A DNA stretch of 64,000 bases from a bacterium. Its GTDB lineage: Bacteria; Armatimonadota; Fimbriimonadia; Fimbriimonadales; Fimbriimonadaceae. Made by a program: the position numbers and the translations under genes. Below the pieces are notes generated by a model that saw only the letters and a list, made by a program, of their open reading frames with translations, had not been told where the DNA came from and did not search any database. The stretch covers positions 707,362 to 771,361 of the forward strand of contig JAIXUN010000003.1 of the NCBI GenBank assembly GCA_027483535.1. The letters are read 5' to 3'. This document shows positions 26,964 to 35,226 of this stretch, piece after piece. How positions within the stretch are numbered: the first letter of the stretch is position 1; each line of letters opens with the position of its first letter.

Positions 26964-28484
26964 ATGCCATTCTCGCCTCGTTTTTCACGACTTCTCGCGC
27001 TGGCTTTAGCCGGAATCATTGTCTCCGGTGCGTACGCAGATAACGGATCCAAGGAAGCCACCCCAGCCGCAGGGTTCTGGAAGACGTCGGCAACGGTTCG
27101 CAGCAGCCTCAAAAAGGGTTTCGACGCGATCAACATTCCCGACGCGAAGAAGTGGCTGGGCGACCTCGCGGGCCCAGGCATGGAAGGTCGAGGTACGGGC
27201 GAACCCGGTTACGAAGTTGCCATGGAGTACATGGCGGATCACTTCCGCAAAATGGGCCTCAAGCCCATCGGCGACAACGGAACATATTTCCAATACAACG
27301 ACTTTTGGCGGTCCCGAGCCAACCCGGCGAGACTCGCCATCAAAACCAACAAGGGCCTCGTCTTGGGCGATGAGATCGGCGTGCAAGGTGCCGGGCAGGG
27401 CATGGCTCTTGGACCTGCCGTTTATTTGAAACTGGCCGACGATACGCAGTTGGATCAAGCCGCGGCGGCAAAGTTTGCGGGCAAGATCGTGATTCTTGAG
27501 GGTGGTGAAAACAATCGGCGCATCCGGTTCACTTTGAACCGAGCGGGTGCTGCGGGCGTCATCACCATCTCAGAAACGCTTGAGCCAATCACCTGGCGTG
27601 GTAGCCGCACCGAGCCCCAAGCTGGGAACAACGTCGGTCGATTCCAATTGAAGCGAGAAAAGGCACTTTCTTTGCTCAGCGAAGGCGATCGCTCCAAGGT
27701 GAACGCGGCAGCGGTTGGGGTGCCTCAAGAACTCGAAACCGAGGTCTTCATCCGGTCTGAACTGGAGATCGAAAAGGTGAAAGTGGCGAACGTGGTCGCC
27801 CTGTTGGAAGGGTCCGATCCTGTCCTCAAGAACGAGATCATCGGCGTTGGAGCGCACCTGGATCACCTGGGTCGATCCGGCAATCAGATTTACTACGGCG
27901 CGGATGACGACGGGTCGGGAAATGCGGCTCTGCTCGGCTTGGCAAAAGGACTGACCTCCAACCCGGTTAAGCCGAAGCGCAGCGTGTTACTCATGGCCTT
28001 CTACGGAGAGGAAATGGGTCTTCTAGGGTCTGCATTCTTGGCGCAAAACCCGCCGATTCCGTTGAAGCAGTGGGTCGCCGAGCTCCAAATGGACATGGTG
28101 GGTCGAAACTCGTCCGGTCAGCAAAGACCGGGTCAGGTGGACAAGGACGAAGAGAACGTCGACACCATGCGGCTCGTGGGCAGCAAGCGGATTTCGACTG
28201 AGCTCGACCAGATCATTCAGGAGCAGAACAAGTACGTCGGGTTCCGATTCTTGTACGACGCAGAAGACGTTTACACCCGGAGCGACCACTACAACTTTGC
28301 TAAGAACGGCATCCCGATCGCCTTCTTCTTCGACGGTTTCCATCCCGATTACCACCAAGTCACCGACACGGTGGAGAAGATCAACTTTACGAAGCTGACC
28401 AACACCGCCAAGTTGGTCTATCTCACCATTCACGAGATTGGTAACCGACCGAATCCGCCCGCAAAGGACGTTCCGCAGAAGTAG
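26964..28484 (+). CDS. Secreted M28-family metallopeptidase with PA domain
   Basis: A 506-residue exported zinc aminopeptidase-like protein. The signal peptide ends near SGAYADNG. A protease-associated domain (about 130-245) is inserted before the catalytic core. The two-zinc ligands are in GVGAHLDHLG, YGADDDGSGNAALLG, FYGEEMGLLGS (catalytic Glu and ligand), QMDMVGRN and the late His in GFHPDYHQVTDT, in family order. Likely hydrolyses peptides outside the cytoplasm. Confidence 0.92.
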   Translation: MPFSPRFSRLLALALAGIIVSGAYADNGSKEATPAAGFWKTSATVRSSLKKGFDAINIPDAKKWLGDLAGPGMEGRGTGEPGYEVAMEYMADHFRKMGLKPIGDNGTYFQYNDFWRSRANPARLAIKTNKGLVLGDEIGVQGAGQGMALGPAVYLKLADDTQLDQAAAAKFAGKIVILEGGENNRRIRFTLNRAGAAGVITISETLEPITWRGSRTEPQAGNNVGRFQLKREKALSLLSEGDRSKVNAAAVGVPQELETEVFIRSELEIEKVKVANVVALLEGSDPVLKNEIIGVGAHLDHLGRSGNQIYYGADDDGSGNAALLGLAKGLTSNPVKPKRSVLLMAFYGEEMGLLGSAFLAQNPPIPLKQWVAELQMDMVGRNSSGQQRPGQVDKDEENVDTMRLVGSKRISTELDQIIQEQNKYVGFRFLYDAEDVYTRSDHYNFAKNGIPIAFFFDGFHPDYHQVTDTVEKINFTKLTNTAKLVYLTIHEIGNRPNPPAKDVPQK

Positions 28485-28519
28485 GGAAGCCGAAAAAGGC
28501 GCGAGGAATGGAGGGGCGG

Positions 28520-28525
28520 TACGCT
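28520..28525 (+). promoter_or_regulatory. -10 box of a predicted leaderless promoter (cca)
   Basis: TACGCT followed by exactly six bases and the ATG at 28532. It supports that ATG over the open codons upstream from 28508. Confidence 0.45.
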
Positions 28526-28531
28526 AGGGAT

Positions 28532-29923
28532 ATGCGGATCGCCCCTTTTCCGTCGGCAGTGAATCGCATCGCAGAAGCGGTGCGGAGTACGCCGTTTTCG
28601 GGGAAGGTCTATGCCGTGGGCGGATCGGTTCGAGACGCACTTCTGTACCCCGAGGGACTCGATGGCGCCCCGGTCGGCGATGACATCGATCTGGTTGTCG
28701 AGGGCGATTCGGGTGCTCTGGTGGAGTTTCTGGTCGAAGCGGGGATCACCGATGGTCCCGCTGCCGTCTATGCGAATTTCGGAACAGCCCAGGTGCGAGT
28801 GGACGGGCAGAAAGTCGAGTTTGTCACTGCTCGTAAGGAGAGTTATCGGGGCGAGAGTCGAAAGCCCGAAGTTGAACCCGCGAGCCTGTTGGAAGATGCC
28901 AAGAGGCGCGATTTCACCGTCAATGCTCTCTTGCGCAATATCGAGACGGGGGAGATTGTCGATCCCCTGCAGTCGGGTCTTGAAGACTTAGAATCGAAGG
29001 TTCTAAGAACCCCGCTTGATCCGAGTGATACCTTCTCTGAAGATCCGTTGCGAATGCTTCGCGCGATCCGGTTTATCCACAAACTGGGCTTCAAACCCGC
29101 TCCGGGACTCTTCGAGGCGATCCAGGCGAACGCTCATCGGTTAGAGATTGTCTCGGCCGAGCGGATTCAAGAAGAGTTCGCTAAAACCATGCTGGGACCC
29201 AATCCGGCGCGGGCTCTACGCGACTACGAGTCAACCGGGCTGCTCGCTCAGATTTTCCCCGAATTCCTCCCGACGATTGGCTGCGATCACGGTCCTTTCC
29301 ACCATTTGGATGTGTGGGATCACACCCTCGCGGTGGTGGAGAAAGTCACTCGACCCTCTCTGGCGTTGCGACTGGCGGCGCTTTTTCACGACGTGGCAAA
29401 GCCAGAAACCAAGACCATCGAGCCATCGGGAAGACCCCGATTCTTCGGTCACGAGACCCGAGGAGCCGAAGTGGCGAGAGAGGTGCTCAATCGGCTGAGA
29501 TTCTCGAAAGATCTGATCGACCAGGTCGCTCACTTGGTCCGACATCACATGCGTCTTGGAAGCGCGGTTCCGTTCTCGTCCACAGCGGCTAGGCGGCTGA
29601 TCCGCGACATGGGCGACCAGTTGGAAGAGTTTCTCGAGTTGGTCGATGCGGATTCACGTTCGCACCACCCGGAAGCGCCCCGGTTGAACCTGCAAGCGGT
29701 TCGAGACAAACTCGTTGAGGTCCAACAGACGGTGACTGTGAACGAACTCACCAGCCCGCTCACCGGCAGGGAGATCATGGACCTTTTGAAAATTGACGGT
29801 GGCCCAAAGGTTGGCGTCTGGAAAGAGGAACTGGAAGAGGCTGTCTTGGAAGGGGTTCTGGCGCCCGGCGACAAGGAAGGGGCAACCGCCTACCTCCTCG
29901 CGAAGGCGACTAACTCCGGCTAG
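28532..29923 (+). CDS. CCA-adding tRNA nucleotidyltransferase / poly(A) polymerase family with HD domain
   Basis: A 463-residue class II nucleotidyltransferase. The head has VYAVGGSVRDALL and the metal-binding GDDIDLVVEG; RRDFTVNALLRN and the arginine-rich EDPLRMLRAIRFIHKLGF follow. An HD phosphohydrolase domain starts at FHHLDVWDHTLAVVE with LAALFHDVAKPETK, and a C-terminal RNA-binding part ends the protein. Repairs or builds tRNA 3' CCA ends. All three tRNA genes in this window encode CCA, so here the role would be repair, unless it is an A-adding or poly(A) enzyme of the split type. Confidence 0.88.
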   Translation: MRIAPFPSAVNRIAEAVRSTPFSGKVYAVGGSVRDALLYPEGLDGAPVGDDIDLVVEGDSGALVEFLVEAGITDGPAAVYANFGTAQVRVDGQKVEFVTARKESYRGESRKPEVEPASLLEDAKRRDFTVNALLRNIETGEIVDPLQSGLEDLESKVLRTPLDPSDTFSEDPLRMLRAIRFIHKLGFKPAPGLFEAIQANAHRLEIVSAERIQEEFAKTMLGPNPARALRDYESTGLLAQIFPEFLPTIGCDHGPFHHLDVWDHTLAVVEKVTRPSLALRLAALFHDVAKPETKTIEPSGRPRFFGHETRGAEVAREVLNRLRFSKDLIDQVAHLVRHHMRLGSAVPFSSTAARRLIRDMGDQLEEFLELVDADSRSHHPEAPRLNLQAVRDKLVEVQQTVTVNELTSPLTGREIMDLLKIDGGPKVGVWKEELEEAVLEGVLAPGDKEGATAYLLAKATNSG

Positions 29924-30034
29924 GGTTCCGATTTTATGGGAACTGTGAGAGATATCACGTTGAATCTCAGCGAATAAACCTAAAATGAATGAAACGCCCC
30001 TTCTTGTTAAGGGTCGGATGACTGGGGAGTAGCA

Positions 30035-31510
30035 ATGCCGCTAACGCTGAGAGAGAAAATAGCCCACCTATACCGCCGGCTCGGGTTCGGTCCGACCGTT
30101 GCCGAACTTGATCAGGGCGAAATTGCGGGTCTCGACGCGACGATCAAGCTGCTCATCGACTACGAAACCGCACCGAGCAACTTCCCGGTCCACCCCTACG
30201 AATTCATTTGGAACGAAAAGGCCGATCAAGATGCCGAACCCGGTTCTTGGCGATTCCGACCTTGGTGGGGCATGGCGATGGTTTGCACCAAGCGCCCTCT
30301 TCAAGAAAAGCTTGCCTTGTTCTGGCACTCGCACTTTGCAGTGAGCGATAGCAAGGTCGAAAACGGCCTGATGATGCTGGAGTACGTGCAGGGGCTTCGC
30401 AAGAACGCGAACGGCAAGTTTGTCGACCTGCTCAAGTTCGCCTCGACCACCCCGGCGATGATGCGCTACCTAGACACGGAGCGCATGCTGAAGGGTTACC
30501 CTAACGAGAACTTCGCTCGCGAGGTGATGGAGCTCTTCACGATGGGCATCGGGAGCTACACCGAGCAAGACATCAAAGAAGTCTCCCGGGCCCTCACGGG
30601 TTGGGGCATGATCGACGCTTTCTACGAGCTTGGAGAGACGAATACGATTCGGATGAAGAAGCTCATGGAGCAGGGAAGGCCCTCCGCCGCTTTCTGCTAC
30701 ATGGACTCCATGCGAGATGATTCGCCCAAAACGATCTTGGGCGTCACGAAAGACTTTCGTGGCGAGGAAGTGCTCGAGTTCCTTGCGAAGCGTCCCGAAA
30801 CCGCCCAATTCATCTCCACCAAACTGTGGGAGTTCTTTGCGTATCCAAACCCAGAACCCGCCGTTGTCGAGCGAATCGCTAAGGTGTTCCAAAGCTCGAA
30901 CGGTGACATTAAGCAGGTGATGTACGCCATTGTGAAAGCTCCCGAATTCTGGGGCGATAAGTGCTACCTCAAGCAGGTGAAGAGTCCTGCCGACTACGTG
31001 ATCGCCATCACTCGTCAAATGGGAATCGGCGACTCCATGCTCGCTTTCCGAGGCAAAGACGCCAAGCCGGAGAAGATGATCCCACGCGTCAATGTTCTCG
31101 ATCAGATGTGGTACGTCACTTGGCGAATGGAGCAGATGGGTCTCAACCTCCTCTATCCGCCAGACGTCTCCGGTTGGAAGTGGGGAGCGCCCTGGGCAAC
31201 TCCGGCCGCCATGACCCAGCGAATGCAGTTCCACGGCCTCATGATTTGGAACGACAAAGGACCTTGGGTCGGGGCAGACAACGTGCTTCGACAGATGAAG
31301 GTCACCGCCTTGCCCGATGCTAAAGCGGTAACAAAGCGATTCTGCGAAGTGTTCGACCTCCATCTCAAGGCGGAGACTTACGCCAAGTTGGAAGCTCATT
31401 TCACTGCCGCAGGAGGACCGAACTGCACCGCAAACGCGGGTGCCTGGGCAGGAGCGATGTACCACGCCCTGCGAATGATGAGCGCGGCGCCAGAAATGCA
31501 CCTCTGTTAA
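30035..31510 (+). CDS. DUF1800 family protein
   Basis: A 491-residue protein opening TLREKIAHLYRRLGFGPT, the standard start of the DUF1800 family, with the signatures WFWHSHFAVS-like LFWHSHFAVS, NENFAREVMELFTMGIGSYTEQDI, VSRALTGW and YPPDVSGWKWGAPW. In planctomycetes, verrucomicrobia and relatives these genes usually precede a secreted DUF1501 protein; none follows here. No signal peptide is visible. Function unknown. Confidence 0.88.
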   Translation: MPLTLREKIAHLYRRLGFGPTVAELDQGEIAGLDATIKLLIDYETAPSNFPVHPYEFIWNEKADQDAEPGSWRFRPWWGMAMVCTKRPLQEKLALFWHSHFAVSDSKVENGLMMLEYVQGLRKNANGKFVDLLKFASTTPAMMRYLDTERMLKGYPNENFAREVMELFTMGIGSYTEQDIKEVSRALTGWGMIDAFYELGETNTIRMKKLMEQGRPSAAFCYMDSMRDDSPKTILGVTKDFRGEEVLEFLAKRPETAQFISTKLWEFFAYPNPEPAVVERIAKVFQSSNGDIKQVMYAIVKAPEFWGDKCYLKQVKSPADYVIAITRQMGIGDSMLAFRGKDAKPEKMIPRVNVLDQMWYVTWRMEQMGLNLLYPPDVSGWKWGAPWATPAAMTQRMQFHGLMIWNDKGPWVGADNVLRQMKVTALPDAKAVTKRFCEVFDLHLKAETYAKLEAHFTAAGGPNCTANAGAWAGAMYHALRMMSAAPEMHLC

Positions 31511-31625
31511 GTTGCTAAAGCCTCGGACCCCTTCCGTTCGAGGCAAAATCGCATCAAGTTTCGGTGAAACGATGTATCGTTACCGGCTGGGTTGAGGGAG
31601 TTTCGCGTGTAAACTCGCCCTTAGC

Positions 31626-32735
31626 ATGGACCCGTTACGCATCGGCATCATCGGCACCGGAAACATCAGCGGAATTTATCTCGAAAACCTCCAGAAGTTC
31701 CCGTCCACTCAGGTGGTCGCAGTGGCCGACCTCCGACTTGAAACCGCTCAGGCGCAAGCCGACAAGTACGGAGTAGGATTGGTCCTCACCCCGGACGCGC
31801 TCATCGAGCATCCTGATGTGGATCTCGTGGTCAACCTCACCATCCCTAAGGTCCACGGCGAGGTCGCTCTTCAGGTTGTTAAAGCCGGTAAGCACGTCCA
31901 CAACGAGAAGCCCCTCACCCCGAACAAAGCAGAAGCCCGAGAACTGCTCGCGATTGCGAAAGAGAAGGGTCTGCGAGTCGGCTGTGCACCGGATACGTTC
32001 TTGGGTGCAGGTCACCAGAAAGTTCGAGAACTGATCGAGTCTGGAGCCATCGGAACGCCCGTAGCGGTTCATGGTTACATGACCTCCAACGGTCCCGAGG
32101 GCTGGCACCCGTCTCCGGAGTTCTTCTACAAGCCGGGAGCAGGTCCGCTGCTGGACATGGGTCCCTACTACCTCACCGCCTTTGTGAACATGTTCGGTCC
32201 GATCGACTACGTGACGGGCGCTACCCGGATCACGTTCCCCGAGCGCACCATCGGCAGCGAGCCGCTGAAGGGACAGAAGATCACCGTCGAGACGCCAACC
32301 TCGATTGCCGCGACCATGCAGTTTGCGAACGGCGTTGTCGGACAACTCTTCACCACTTTCGACTCCTTCCCGTTCCCGGGTCAGCCGAACATCGTGGTGT
32401 ACGGATCGGAAGGCACCCTCGTGGTTCCCGACCCCAACATGTTCAACGGTGAGATCAAACTCCGAAAGGGCTGGGGAGAGGCAGAAATTGTCGAATCCAC
32501 CAAGCCGTTCAAGCAAAACTCTCGCGGATTGGCCGTTCTGGATATCGCCAAAGCGATCCAAGAGGGTCGAACCCACCGCGCTTCGGGCGACCTTGCGTTC
32601 CACGTTCTCGACGCGATGCTCTCGATTCTGGAAGCGGGCGATACCCACACCCAAATAAAGCTTGAATCCAAACCGGAACAACCCGCCCTCTTGAAGGATG
32701 GAGAGTTCCCGGACGAGAACACCCTTCTCGGCTAA
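31626..32735 (+). CDS. Gfo/Idh/MocA-family oxidoreductase
   Basis: A 369-residue cytoplasmic NAD(P)-dependent sugar or inositol dehydrogenase-like protein. The Rossmann motif is RIGIIGTGNISGIYLENL, the family motif KAGKHVHNEKPLTPN gives the catalytic-region Lys, and the C-terminal alpha/beta domain includes GAGPLLDMGPYYLTAFVNM. Substrate cannot be assigned. TAAACT at 31610-31615 may be its -10. Confidence 0.9.
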   Translation: MDPLRIGIIGTGNISGIYLENLQKFPSTQVVAVADLRLETAQAQADKYGVGLVLTPDALIEHPDVDLVVNLTIPKVHGEVALQVVKAGKHVHNEKPLTPNKAEARELLAIAKEKGLRVGCAPDTFLGAGHQKVRELIESGAIGTPVAVHGYMTSNGPEGWHPSPEFFYKPGAGPLLDMGPYYLTAFVNMFGPIDYVTGATRITFPERTIGSEPLKGQKITVETPTSIAATMQFANGVVGQLFTTFDSFPFPGQPNIVVYGSEGTLVVPDPNMFNGEIKLRKGWGEAEIVESTKPFKQNSRGLAVLDIAKAIQEGRTHRASGDLAFHVLDAMLSILEAGDTHTQIKLESKPEQPALLKDGEFPDENTLLG

Positions 32736-32764
32736 TCGTCTCCAAAGGGACTTAACGAACAACA

Positions 32765-33178
32765 ATGGTTAGAGTTGACTGGACAGGCGGAATGGCTTTT
32801 GAATCCACTCCGCCAAGTGGAAACAAGTTCACGATGGACGCCTATACCGATGTAGGCGGCGAGAACAAGGGGCCAACCCCCGTGGAAGCCCTTTTAAGCT
32901 CTATTGCGGCCTGTAGCGCAATGGACGTGATCTCTATTCTTCGCAAGAAGCAGCAGAGCGTCACCGCTTATCGAATCGAGGTCCAAGGTGTACGCGGACC
33001 GGAAGGGACGTACCCGCGACCCTTTCAATCGATCACGCTGAAGCACATCGTCAGCGGCGAGAATTTGGATCCCGCGGCGGTGCAACGCGCCGTTCAACTG
33101 AGCGACGAAAAGTATTGCACGGTTATCACCACGCTTCGAGCGGCCCCACAGGTCGCTTCCGAGTGGTCGATTGAGTAA
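32765..33178 (+). CDS. OsmC/Ohr-family protein
   Basis: A 137-residue OsmC-like protein. Both redox cysteines are in place: SSIAACSAMDVISILRKK and SDEKYCTVITTL. Members reduce organic or inorganic peroxides as dimers; this one belongs to the broad YhfA-like group, so activity is not certain. It lies 29 bases after the oxidoreductase and may be co-transcribed. Convergent with the NYN-domain gene across a strong terminator. Confidence 0.9.
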   Translation: MVRVDWTGGMAFESTPPSGNKFTMDAYTDVGGENKGPTPVEALLSSIAACSAMDVISILRKKQQSVTAYRIEVQGVRGPEGTYPRPFQSITLKHIVSGENLDPAAVQRAVQLSDEKYCTVITTLRAAPQVASEWSIE

Positions 33179-33200
33179 CCGGTAGCTGGAATCAAACGAA

Positions 33201-33236
33201 AAAACGCCCTCGTCGATGACGAGGGCGTTTTGCTTT
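33201..33236. terminator. Bidirectional terminator
   Basis: A perfect 14-bp stem (33201-33214 with 33218-33231) has a GAT loop, flanked by A and T runs that serve both converging genes. Confidence 0.95.
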
Positions 33237-34170
33237 ACTTGCCGAGCGGGTTCATCTCGCGAACATCCGGGTGATTCCAGTTCACGATCAGCACCGAGTA
33301 GTCGAATGGGTCTCCGCGACGCTTTTCGATCTTAACCGCGCCGTACTCGACCATGGTCGAGATCACCGCTTTTCGCTCGTACTCGGCAAGGTGTTGCATG
33401 GCTTGTCGGAGCTTGTTGAGATAAGGCGAGATGAAGACTTCTGGTTTCTCGCCGTAGTTGGTGAGCAGGATCTCCAACGCCTCCACCGCATCCTGGTTGA
33501 ACAATCGCTGAGGCTTGGCAAAGGCAACTTCCGGCGGTCGATATTCCTCGGCGACCACGCGCTGCTTTTCAACCGCCACCGCCTCGGCTTGCTGATTCCG
33601 TTGATGGCGCTCTTCCCGACGTCGCTCTTCGCCCACTTCGAGTTCGGACTGGCTGACCTTTCCAAGGAGCGTGAATGCATCGACGTACCCTTTGCCAACG
33701 TTCATCAGAAGGTCGCCTGAAATGTTGTCCTTAAACGCGACCGCGAAAACCTCTTTGGCGTGCTTCTTAAGGTGTTGAATGACCGGGATGTAGTCCCGAT
33801 CGCCCGCCATAAACAGGAATGTGCCGATCTCCTTACGCGTGTAAAGAGTCTCCATCACGTCGATGCACAAGCGCATGTCTGCGGCATTCTTGTGATCGGT
33901 ACCGACGACGTTGTGGGTTTCCACACCGATGAGATACAGGTCGCCCATTGGGCTCACCTCAAGCTGCTCAAAGTCTGCGTAGGCGTGCTGAATGATGACC
34001 CGTCGGTTGCTGTCCTTTTCAATATGATCTCGGACGGTCCGGATCAGCTCCAGGGTCACTTCTTGGGTTCGATTTTCGTCGACGAGGCGATTGCTCAGAT
34101 AGTGAAAAACATTCTCGTAGTCAATGAACAGAGCCACATAATTTGGGGAAAGTCCTAACATATCCTTCAT
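33235..34170 (-). CDS. NYN-domain protein (LabA/DUF88-like predicted RNase)
   Basis: A 311-residue protein with an N-terminal PIN-like NYN domain. Conserved acidic residues are in VALFIDYENV (Asp17), KNAADMRLCIDVM (Asp98, Asp104) and MAGDRDYIPV (Asp124, Asp126), the expected metal-binding set for an RNase. A charged linker (about 175-215, EERRREERHQRNQQAE) leads to a C-terminal domain (about 225-310) compatible with the LOTUS/OST-HTH RNA-binding fold often fused to NYN. RNA target unknown. Confidence 0.85.
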   Translation of the reverse strand: MKDMLGLSPNYVALFIDYENVFHYLSNRLVDENRTQEVTLELIRTVRDHIEKDSNRRVIIQHAYADFEQLEVSPMGDLYLIGVETHNVVGTDHKNAADMRLCIDVMETLYTRKEIGTFLFMAGDRDYIPVIQHLKKHAKEVFAVAFKDNISGDLLMNVGKGYVDAFTLLGKVSQSELEVGEERRREERHQRNQQAEAVAVEKQRVVAEEYRPPEVAFAKPQRLFNQDAVEALEILLTNYGEKPEVFISPYLNKLRQAMQHLAEYERKAVISTMVEYGAVKIEKRRGDPFDYSVLIVNWNHPDVREMNPLGK

Positions 34171-34245
34171 ATTGAACTATTTCAAGTCCGGTTTGGTGCC
34201 CCAATCCACCGAGCAATATGTGCGGATTTAGCGATATATCGCGCT

Positions 34246-34998
34246 TTAATCTGGGCGTTCTGAACCCGCAACAGGCGTCGAACTTTGTTGCGTCATGAAC
34301 ACAAAAAGAATGCTCCAGGCAGCTTCGGCAAGCAGCGAAAACGGAAACTGCAGCAGCGTGGGCAAGGTGTATAAGCAGCAAAGAACGGGAACCCAAAAAG
34401 CCCAGCACATGAGCACGCCCGGAACGATCTGCATGAGATAGAACCGATCTCGTAACTCGCGAGCGAATGTTTCTCGCTGGAAGTTGTGGTACCGCCAGCG
34501 AAACATAATCGTTGCCGTTGGGATGGAGAGGAGCGGCGAGAAAACCAACTGATCGATCAGGGTCTTGGTGATCACCACCGATGGCGTTGCCTGACCTCCG
34601 AGCGTCGCGGTGAGGACCTGATAGAAGAGATCCACCTGCACGCCAACGATTCCGTAAACCAAGCCGTTGAATGCCGACTCCTGCAGCCAACGTTTGCTGA
34701 CCGATCTCAGCCGTCCGGTGAACAACTTCGCAAGCTCGGGAACCACCGCACCTGCCACCATGCCGCCGAAAAAGGCAAAGGCGAGGCCGCCACGAGCCTT
34801 GACGGTTTCAACCACCTTCAAAGACTCTTGCAGTGCCGGGGTTTGGTAGTAGGCGACAACCAAAATGAGCGCCACCAACTGGATGACCGCAATGGGAACC
34901 CAGTTGCCCCGAATGGCCTGAATGCCTGGTTCAACCGCCTGCCGTAAGGTCCATTTACTCCGCGCTTTTGGACTTGGCGAGGTTTGTAAATTTGGCAT
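34246..34998 (-). CDS. Mpv17/PMP22-like integral membrane protein
   Basis: A 250-residue polytopic protein with about five to six hydrophobic stretches. ITKTLIDQLVFSPLL and the late MQIVPGVLMCWAFWVPVLCC resemble the K-x3-DQ-x2-xxP and W-x2-WP patterns of the Mpv17/PMP22 family, otherwise best known from eukaryotic peroxisomes and mitochondria. The match is by eye and not certain. It lies upstream of the NYN gene on the same strand, 75 bases apart. No function can be stated. Confidence 0.6.
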   Translation of the reverse strand: MPNLQTSPSPKARSKWTLRQAVEPGIQAIRGNWVPIAVIQLVALILVVAYYQTPALQESLKVVETVKARGGLAFAFFGGMVAGAVVPELAKLFTGRLRSVSKRWLQESAFNGLVYGIVGVQVDLFYQVLTATLGGQATPSVVITKTLIDQLVFSPLLSIPTATIMFRWRYHNFQRETFARELRDRFYLMQIVPGVLMCWAFWVPVLCCLYTLPTLLQFPFSLLAEAAWSILFVFMTQQSSTPVAGSERPD

Positions 34999-35196
34999 TG
35001 CGGGTCCAAGAAAGGGGGCGACGCGGGCGGAGTCGTTTTCTGCCCAGCCATAGCGGAGCGTACCAAACCTGCTTCAACGGTCGCCGGGAATGCCCTAGAA
35101 GAGAGATGCGAGGGTGCATCGAACCTGCAATCGCAAAAAAATCAACGAATTTTAAGAATTATTCACACAATTCACTAATTTTAACTTAGATTTACG

Positions 35197-35217
35197 TCGA
35201 TCCCCGAGGGGGATCGA
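35197..35217 (+). promoter_or_regulatory. Perfect hairpin directly before the porin start codon
   Basis: TCGATCCCC and GGGGATCGA form a 9-bp stem with loop GAG, ending 9 bases before the ATG at 35227. The 60 bases before it are strongly AT-rich. The hairpin could control ribosome access or mRNA stability; without a T run it is a poor terminator. The rest of the 34999-35226 gap shows nothing further. Confidence 0.6.
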
Positions 35218-35226
35218 TTTGAAGAC

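Noticed and set aside
31635..32765. 376-codon open frame antisense to the Gfo/Idh/MocA gene, and similar antisense frames at 3879-4877, 11854-12813 and 51084-52193
   Set aside because: GC-rich genes often leave the opposite strand open; these translate to low-complexity sequence with no motif and no ribosome-binding site.
34818..35066. 82-codon minus-strand frame upstream of the Mpv17-like gene, behind a TACGCT box
   Set aside because: It overlaps the downstream gene in another frame and translates to Pro/Arg-rich sequence with no domain; more likely the 5' leader region.
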